The position numbers and the translations under genes are program-made. A DNA stretch of 64,000 nucleotides, taken from Armadillidium nasatum. Lineage: Eukaryota; Arthropoda; Malacostraca; Isopoda; Armadillidiidae. Location of the stretch: the NCBI GenBank assembly GCA_009176605.1, contig SEYY01022527.1, positions 1 through 64,000 on the forward strand. Direction: 5' to 3'. Shown here one piece after another: positions 56,455 through 64,000 of this stretch. Position 1 is the first letter of the stretch, and each line of letters begins with the position of its first letter. A model generated the notes under the pieces. The model was not told where the DNA came from. It saw only the letters and a list, made by a program, of their open reading frames with translations, and did no database searches.

Positions 56455-57906
56455 GTAAGTAGTGAATAAAAGTTATTTGAAATTAATTTGGGTGTTATTA
56501 ATTCTGTAAGTCTTTTTTTTAATACTTTATTCTCAGGTGTAAAATGTAAAATTCAAGTTACTATTGCATTTCACAAACATTGAGAGTTTCAAAATTTTTG
56601 TCAATCAGTCTACATTTGTCGGAGCAAAATACTTTTCCAGTGAGACTGACGATTCTTGTCACAGGAGCAGAAAATGCTGAAATATTTACATATTTCAGTG
56701 ACAGGCTTGCCAGCGTTGGAAACATTTATTCATGATTTTTCCAATATTTCTGTATATCCCTTTCTTCAAAAATACAAAGTTGACTGAATTATTTCTATAT
56801 TTCAATATTAATGTGCTCCTGCATTTGGTTTGTTTAATTAGTTTTGAGTTAAGAGAGCCATAAAGAACAATTCTCTCTTTTGTGGAGAGTTTAGTGAACT
56901 TCTTCAAGATGAATCTTCTGATAATGCAATATTGGTATTAGAAGCTATTGAGGCTTTAAAAATGAAGTCATCGCTGATATCTAACCCCTTCTGTTACCTT
57001 ATAATTTTGAAGCATGTTGATTATGATTTTAATATAATTCAAAATACAATTTTTGCTACTAAAATATAAATTGTCACCCTGTCACTTGCTAGGAATAGCA
57101 TATTGAACCAAGATTTTGCAAAAACTTTTCTCAGTGGAGTAACTGACCTTTGGTCTTTTTTGTATTTTTAACTTGCATAGAAAACATTTTTCACTGATAT
57201 AAGTGTGACCTCAGTGTGTTATCAATTATCTACCGACTTGAAGTAATCACTCACACATCAATAGCATCTTTAAAAAAACATAACTTCACAAAAAAACATT
57301 AAAATGTTTATTTTTTCTCAGTTATGAAACTTCTGAATGATTAAGTGTTCTGAGGAACCTTTAAGATTTTTCACATTTTCCCCAAGTTGTCTTCTCTCTT
57401 TATGCATATCCTTTGTGACCCTTTTGAGATTTCTTTTAAGGAGGAGGAATCTAGTTTCTTTGTCTCATTAATTCTGATTCACATTGACTATTTTCAGTCT
57501 CTTTGTAGACATTAAACTGTTTCATCACTCCTTATACTGTCACTGTTAAGTGCAAATGCAATTAATTCTTTAGTCCTTGTAAATATGAGTATTTGAATCT
57601 CATTTTGAGTCATGATTTGTTAGGATGAAATAAAATATTTTTAAAAAATGTGTAAAGTTTTTAGAAAAATTTAGAATTGGGTATCTCATTTGTGATAGAA
57701 AACTGACATTTCTGAATTCAGTCAGACAAAAACCTTGGAGAAAGTTATCCCCAGTGTGAAGAGGTTATAATAATGTTTGTTTCAAGTTTCCTTATAATAT
57801 CTGGGTTTGGACTCCTATTATAAAATTAAATACATATTGTTTGGTAAACTTTTTCCATAATAGGTAACATGGTAATAGTATTATCTAGTTAACTATTTTT
57901 TTCCAG
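56455..57906 (+). other. Non-coding sequence upstream of the second giant zinc-finger exon
   Basis: Intron-like partner of 18453-19908, with the same conserved AAG|GTAAGT at its left edge and TTTTTTTCCAG acceptor at its right. No frame survives in both copies. No RNA gene seen. Confidence 0.6.
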
Positions 57907-60900
57907 ATTTTGGAGCAAAGCCAAAGTGAAGATTATAGAACAAAATTACGTCCTAGGGAAGAAAGTATGAATGCATGGAAGAAATTAAGACCAAGACTGT
58001 CCAAATCATCTGTTTCTGAAAACTCAGCTGATGATGGAAACCTGGAAAAAAGGTCTAATAATAAAGAAAGTAAAGTTTTGGGTTCTTGGAAAGAACAAAA
58101 TAATTCTAATGAAAAAATTGGATTTGAAAATATTTGTCAGCAGAATAAAAATTCATTCAATTCCAAATTGAAATCTAATTCAAGTTTAGAAACTTTTAAA
58201 AAAGATAATTTAAATATTAAAAAGTTCAAATGTAATTATTGTTCTTACAAAACTAAATATGAAAGATCATATAATGCACACTGTGCAAAACATAAAAATA
58301 TAAAGTTATTCAAATGTAACAGTTGTGATTTTGAAACAAATTACGAAAGTGATTTAATACGTCATAATGTAAAACATTGCTCAGAAACATCTGAATTAAA
58401 TTCCACCAAAAATTGTGATAATCAATTGAAAAGAACAAAATTGATTTCTCTATCTTTATCAGAGGTAATTCTTTTAATTTACAATAAGAGAAAATTATCA
58501 GATGAAAATATTTCTATTCCATCTCCAGCAGAACCTATAAAATGTTCAGAATGCAATTTTGAAGCTGAAAATCAAAATTGTTTGGATCTTCATTCACAAA
58601 TTCATTCTGAAGTCCACAAATGCCCTGAATGCAGTTATAAAAGCACCGATACAGAGACATTCAAAGATCATCTTATAAAAATCCACTTAGGTGATTCCTC
58701 AAGTGAAAGTGAATCTGTTCCTTACTCTCTCAGGAAAAGATCAAGACAGTCCAACAAAATTTTTACAGACTTATCATCTGATGAAGAACAGAGCGAAATA
58801 TCAGATAGGCATAAATGTGAAGACTCTGACTTTCAGAATGAATTTGCAGATGGTGACTTTGAGGATGAATTGGTAGATATTACAGATGATTATGGCAAAC
58901 CTCGTAGAAAGAAGAGGTGTAATGATGCAACCAAGAAGAATGAAAATTTTGTTGCTCATTGTTTAGATCATGCCAATGAAAAAGTGTTTAAATGTGAGCA
59001 CTGTGATTTTAAAACCAATTGCAAACGTTCGTTAAGAAATCACAAGTTGAATTGCATAAAAAATCATGTAAACAATCTTAGCAATTGTTTCAGCATAGCA
59101 ATTGATAAGAATGTGGATTATCACACATCATCTTTATCTGAGATAATTAATTTGATTTGCAGTAAAGATAAGTCATTGGATCAAATTTCTTCTGATGAAA
59201 CCACTACAGAAATTTTTAGGTGTTTGGAGTGTACATTTGAAACAGGAAATCAAAAAATCTTTAATTTTCATTCACAAATTCATGTTGATGGTAAGAAATG
59301 CACAGAATGTAAGTTTGAAAGTAAGGATGCAGACACATTCAAGGATCATCTAATAAGTCACTTTAAATGTGAGAACATAAAAGAACAAAAAGTCAGAGAC
59401 AAAAAGGAACCACATTTAAGTGCTAAGAGGTTCAAATGCAGTGATTGTTCATACAAAACCAAAAATAAAGAATCAATTGATGCCCACTGTGCAAAACATA
59501 AAAATATTAAAATTATTCAAATGTGATGATTGTGATTTTGAATCAAATTATAAAAGTTGTTTAATTCGTCATAGTCTTTATCGTTGCTCAAAGAAAACTA
59601 AATTAAATTCCAACAATAATTGTGTTGTTAATGAGTCAAAAAAAACAGAATTTTCTTCTTTATCTTTATCGGAGATAATGCTTTTAATATTCAATAAAAG
59701 AAAATCATTGGATGAAAATGCTTCTGTTCCATCTCCTGCAGAACCTTTAAAATGCTGCGAGTGCAATTTTGAAACTGAAAATCCAAAGTATTTTGAATTT
59801 CATTCACAAATTCATTCTGAAGTACAAAACTGCCCTGAATGTGGGTATGAAAGCGCTGATAAAGGGGCATTCAAAGAACATCTGATGACTCATTTAGGTC
59901 TGTCCAGAAGTGATATTGAATCTGTTCCTTATTCCTTCAGGAATAGATCAAAACAGTTTAGGAAAACTCTTATAGATATGTCAACTGATGAAGAGCAAAA
60001 TGAAATATCAGTTAACGACAAAAATCAGGACTCTGGCTCTGACTTTGAAGAGGAAATGTCAAATGAAGAAATGGATACAAGGGATAATATCTATCTTCGT
60101 AGAAAGAAAAAATTAAGATGTCATGATTGTAGTTATACAACATGGAGATCTGAAAATTTTGTTGCTCATTGTTTAGATCATACTAAAGAAAAACTTTTTA
60201 AATGTGAATTTTGTGATTTTAAAACAAATTACAGACGTACCATTAAAAAACACAATTTGAAGTGCTTAAAGAATCAAGAAAACAGTCTTCATGAATGTTT
60301 CAGCATTGCTAATGATGAAAATGTAAATTACCAAGCATCAACTCTATCTGAGACAATAAATTTGATTTGCAATAAAGATAAGTCATTGGAAATTAACACA
60401 ATTGGTCTAGCTACTAAAGAAGTTTTGAGGTGTTTGGAGTGTACATTTGAAACAGGAAATCAAAAAATCTTGAATTTTCATTCACAAATCCATGTTGAAG
60501 TTAAAAAATGCACAGAATGCAATTTTGAAAGTAAGGATGCAGACACATTCAAAGATCATCTGATAACTCACTTAGATGAGTCCAGAAGAGATGTTGAATC
60601 TGTTCCTTACTCCTTCAGGAAAAAATCAATACAATCCAACAAAACTATTAAAGAATACTTTTCTAATGAAGAACACAGCAAAATGAAAACGAAAAGAGAG
60701 TATGCTTGTGATGTGTGTGATTTTAAAACTGAATTTTATCCCAGGTTTGTCTCTCATTTACTACTACATAATAAAGACAAAGGCGATTGTGGTTATATTA
60801 CAACTAATTTGGACAACTTAAAGGTTTACACTTTGTCTGATATAATATCAATGATTTGTAATGATGAAAACGAAGTAAACCAAGATAAAAACTTGAATTC

Positions 60901-62146
60901 AGAAACAAAATTGCATAAATGTTCTCAGTGCAGTTTCGAATGCAGTGATGAAGTGCAACTTTCGGAACATTTGTCTTCTCATTCCACTGAAAAAAAGTTT
61001 ATTTGTTGTCAGTGTAGTTTTGAAGGTACTAACCAAAGTGATCTTGATTCTCATTTACAAACTCATTCTACATTTAAATGTTCAAAATGTTTGTGTGAAT
61101 TCTCCGATATTGTCTCATGGAATTCACATAGATGTGAACTCAAAAGTGATAAAGTCTTTAAATGTTTAAGATGTAATTTTGTGACTAAAAACAAAAAGCA
61201 TTTTATTCTTCATTCTCAAATTCACGCAAAACTCCGAAAGTGCACCGAATGCGATTTTTCACATTTACACAGAAATAAATTCCATCATCATCTTATGACT
61301 CATTTACCCAAAAAGTTATACTCTTGCACTGAGTGTGGTTATAAAACAAATCTTATTCATAAATTAAAAGTTCACTTTTTAAATCACGCTGGTAAAAAAG
61401 TATTTCATTGCCCTAAATGCGACTACAAAACAAATCACAAAGATAATTTAAGGCATCATATTGAAAACCACTTTGAAATTAAATCTTATAGATGTTCAGA
61501 ATGCAATTATTCAACCAGTCGTCCACGTAGCTTGAGACTCCACATTCTTGATCATAGTCAGAAGAAACTGTTCTTGTGTTCTGAATGTGATTATGGTTGC
61601 AATGATGAAACTAGAATGAGTCAGCATGTATTACAACACTCCAGAGAAAAACTATACAAGTGTTCAAGATGTGATTTTGAAACTAATTATATGAAAAATT
61701 TGAAAGATCATGAGGCCAGACGTCACGGGGGTTCATTTTCATATGCTTGTTCTCATTGTGAATTTAAATGTTACAAACGATCATCATTAAAAGATCATTC
61801 TTTAATACACAGTAACACCAAATTATTGAAATGTCCGGAATGTAGTTACGAATGCAAAAAGAATCTGAAACAACATATGATCAATATGCATTCCAAAACA
61901 AAGATGTATAAATGTTCCCAATGTAAATATGAAGGGAACCATAGAAGCAACTTCCTTACTCACATTCGTACTCATTCTAATGAGAGGAAGTACTCATGCA
62001 CTGAGTGTAGTTTTGCTTGTAATCGTAAAGATAATCTGAAAGTGCATATGACAACTCATTTGAAAGAGAAGTTGTTTAAGTGTGCTGAGTGCTCCTATAA
62101 GTGCAACAATAAACATCAGTTAAGGCGACACATCCTCAGACACTAG
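57907..62146 (+). CDS. Giant exon of a multi-C2H2 zinc-finger protein, copy ZF2
   Basis: Follows TTTTTTTCCAG, phase 0, starting ILEQSQSEDYRTKLRPREES and ending at TAG (62144-62146). No ATG stands at the start, so it needs upstream exons; none were found between 56427 and this point. Predicted nuclear DNA-binding regulator. Order: a region absent from ZF1 (MNAWKKLRPRLSKSSVSENS and following, 57967-58200); FKCNYCSYKTKYERS; finger groups in two rounds of the 400-residue module with SLSE linkers; PYSLRKRSRQS and SSDEE acidic inserts, then RRKKR as a possible nuclear signal; KREYACDVCDFKTEFYPRF; and a C-terminal array of about 16 C2H2 fingers ending LFKCAECSYKCNNKHQLRRH. One extra A in TTAAAATT near 59512 shifts the frame (57907-59526, then 59420-62146). 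ZF1 has TTAAATT there and reads through. Much better preserved than ZF1, so probably the functional copy. Confidence 0.88.
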
Positions 62147-62270
62147 AAAATTAAGGGAAAAATTTTAAACATGGTTTAAAAAGAACAGTAGGAAAACTTA
62201 CGGTATTCAAAACAAATTCATGAAGTCATTTGTTTTATGTAGGAAAAGCAGAGACAGTATGAAGCCACAT
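62147..62270 (+). other. 3' flank or 3' UTR of ZF2
   Basis: AAAATTAAGGGAAAAATTTTAA is shared with the flank of ZF1. The two flanks differ mainly by small indels (near 62205-62225). No clear polyadenylation signal. Confidence 0.45.
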
Positions 62271-63644
62271 CACCCTATTGAGACTGTTCCAGTCAACTTA
62301 AAAGTAAAGATTTTGTCATCCTTAATGACCCATGGAACAGGCAAATTTCCTGTATATAAAACCAATTGCCACCCAAATTGACCACACCCAAAGGTTTGTT
62401 TAGAACTAAAGCTACGGTATATAATAATTATATAGTATAGAAAAGATTTTACCACATGCAGCGGCATTGAGGTTAAATTTAATAACTAAATACAAGCTTG
62501 CTATCTTGCATCCAGATTGCATTAATTTTTTTTTTAATTTATCATGACCCTGGTCTCCCTTCCATGGCATACCATAATGAATTTGTTGATCTCAGAATTA
62601 TCATGACATTTAAAAATCTTGTAAAACTGTATCATATTACCTATTAAAAAATAGCCTTTCAACAGAAATTATTACCTAACTCTTTCAATCTATCCTCATA
62701 ACTTTTATACATAAAGCCATAAAACATCCTTGTTGCTCTACTTTATACACTTCCTCAGTATATCCATGTCTTTTCTTAAATGAAGTGCCCAGACTTGTGC
62801 ATAATACTTCAATACTGGCCTAACATAGCTTTTATACAGTTTAAATATAACCTCCTTGCTCTTGTGTAAACAATTATTGTTAGGTATTATACGTAATATC
62901 TGATTGGCTCTATTCCTTGCTTCCAAATACCAATTAGCCACTTGTAGATTACTGCTAAAAATCACACCCAAGTCTTTTTCTTGGTTCGCATTCTCAATTC
63001 ATATCATAGTTAAATCTTTCATTTGAGTAACCTTCATGAAAAACCTTACATTTTTGTTCAAATTCATTTGCAACTTATCAGGCCATGCTAGAAGTCTGTC
63101 TATCTCTATAAATCATTATGGAAGTAGTCACTTTTGTACTGCCTGTTAACTTAGAAACCTTAAATATAAATCCATGGTCAAAATCATATATATATGTGAG
63201 AAGCAGTAGTGACACTAACACTGAACCCTGTGAGACACACTCTTCACCATTTCCCATGATGATTTATTGGCTTTCAGTACATGCTGCCTTTTATTCTTCA
63301 ACCACTTTAATCCAACTGTGCACCACTCTACCAATACTGCATTGTGATAACTTTTGTATCAGCCTTCCATGGGGTACGTAGTTAAAGACTTTGCTGAAGT
63401 TTAAATATATACATCAACTGATTCTCCCTTATCAATGTAGTCATTAATGTGTTCCATAAAAGGTTTGACTGAATTGATCCTCTCTTTCTAAAAACCATGT
63501 TGGGAGTCATACAGCACCTTATCATCCATATGTTTATATATTTGAATTTTCAGTAATTTTTTCAAAACTTTTACAATCAGAGATGTTAATCTAACTATTC
63601 ATTAATTTCCTAAATCATCCTTACTACATATCTTGGTTCTGAGA
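62250..63644 (-). mobile_element. LINE C (CR1-like), reverse transcriptase part, copy C2
   Basis: Minus strand, collinear with C1. VIFSSNLQVANWYLEARNRA then NQILRIIPNNNCLHKSKEVI and LYKSYVRPVLKYYAQVWALH (62971-62738), CVSQGSVLVSLLL (near 63230) and the LLEFMEH-like region (near 63460). It ends at the same LINE A junction as C1 (near 63645). Decayed, several frame breaks. The endonuclease part, if kept, lies beyond the window. Confidence 0.82.
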
Positions 63645-64000
63645 AAACATGGTTGTTTTCAATGCCTCAAAAACTTAGTTCCTCCATCTCTCTAGTCGAC
63701 ACAATCTTGCACAACTATGATGTCTTCTTCAAAAACACAAACTCAAACCTTCATCTGTTCTTAATATTCTCAGTGTATCCTTTTCTTGTGATCTTTCTTG
63801 GAAAGATCACATTACTTCTCTTTCTAAACAAGCTTCCAAGAGGTTGGATGTTCTGAGGTGCCTTCAGAATTACTTCACACCACTCCAGTTGCTTGCTCTC
63901 TATAGGGGTGTTTTTTGCTCCTATATGGAGTATGTTTCACACATCTGGAGTGGTTCCACTCATACAGCTCTTCTTGAGAAAGTGGAGTCTAGGGCTTTTC
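63645..64000 (+). mobile_element. LINE A 3' fragment nested in LINE C, copy A8, cut by the window end
   Basis: Starts ATGGTTGTTTTCAATGCCTC at the same LINE C position and the same LINE A position as A2. It continues through SLVDTILHNYDVFFKNT, LGKITLLLFLNKLPRGWMF (frame-shifted HITSLSKQASKR region) and TALLEKVESRAF at the window edge. Decayed. Confidence 0.9.

Larger units (their letters stand above)
56427..64000 (+). repeat. Duplicated segment, copy 2
   Basis: Collinear with 18421-27180 from TGTGGAGGTCCATTCCTAAA through the giant zinc-finger exon, 3' flank, LINE C and nested LINE A, and running off the window end. Direct orientation, with about 38.0 kb between equivalent starts. Differences include module number in the zinc-finger exon and numerous substitutions and short indels. 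Confidence 0.9.

Overview
This is an AT-rich, intron-bearing eukaryotic window packed with transposons. The organism is most likely an arthropod. That is an inference from Jockey/CR1-like LINEs with YADDST reverse transcriptases, a mariner-like family with an N-terminal '[13 protein letters not shown]' segment typical of arthropods, and multi-finger C2H2 genes with xEPRxE-like spacers. The sequence does not let me name a species.

Host content is small and concentrated. One zinc-finger gene appears to run left to right: exon 1 at 8745-8828, exon 2 at 11407-11562, exon 3 at 13945-14125, and a giant zinc-finger exon at 19909-25023. A paralogous giant exon lies 38 kb downstream at 57907-62146. 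Both giant exons open with the same phase-0 acceptor and the same ILEQ.Q.EDYR.KLRPREES start. They could be alternative 3' exons of one gene or two duplicated genes. Each holds groups of C2H2 fingers separated by a recurrent helical linker (SLSEIxxLIxxK) and by PYSxRKRS/SDEE acidic segments. The groups are amplified with a period of about 1.2 kb, and a C-terminal array of about 16 fingers follows. The only breaks in either exon are single extra bases.

About 56.4-64 kb is a duplicate of about 18.4-27 kb. The duplicate includes a CR1-like LINE already interrupted by another LINE at the same junction, so that nested insertion predates the duplication.

The rest is transposons, by region. 0-2.7 kb: 3' part of a Copia element with its LTR, and ends of hAT-like elements. 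3.9-5.2, 15.6-16.9 and 32.1-33.1 kb: three copies of a large palindromic foldback element without coding capacity. 5.9-7.4 kb: a decayed LINE A. 9-10.7 kb: a second, old Copia fossil. 13.4 kb: a 212-bp Tc1-type MITE with 69-bp inverted ends. 14.2-15.5 kb: LINE B. 17.1-18.3 and 47.8-48.7 kb: mariner-like elements. 30.4-37.1 kb: an inverted pair of an unnamed multicopy gene-like element enclosing a foldback copy and the 5' end of an LTR element with a tRNA-Lys-type primer site. 37.4-56.3 kb: a mosaic of LINE A, LINE B, hAT-like and mariner copies in which almost every joint is a (TA)n tract of 94-146 bp.

The strongest candidates for something undescribed are the repeated SLSE helical linker and modular growth of the zinc-finger exons, the possible sharing of 5' exons between two giant zinc-finger exons, the very regular association of LINE and DNA-transposon ends with (TA)n tracts, and the foldback family.
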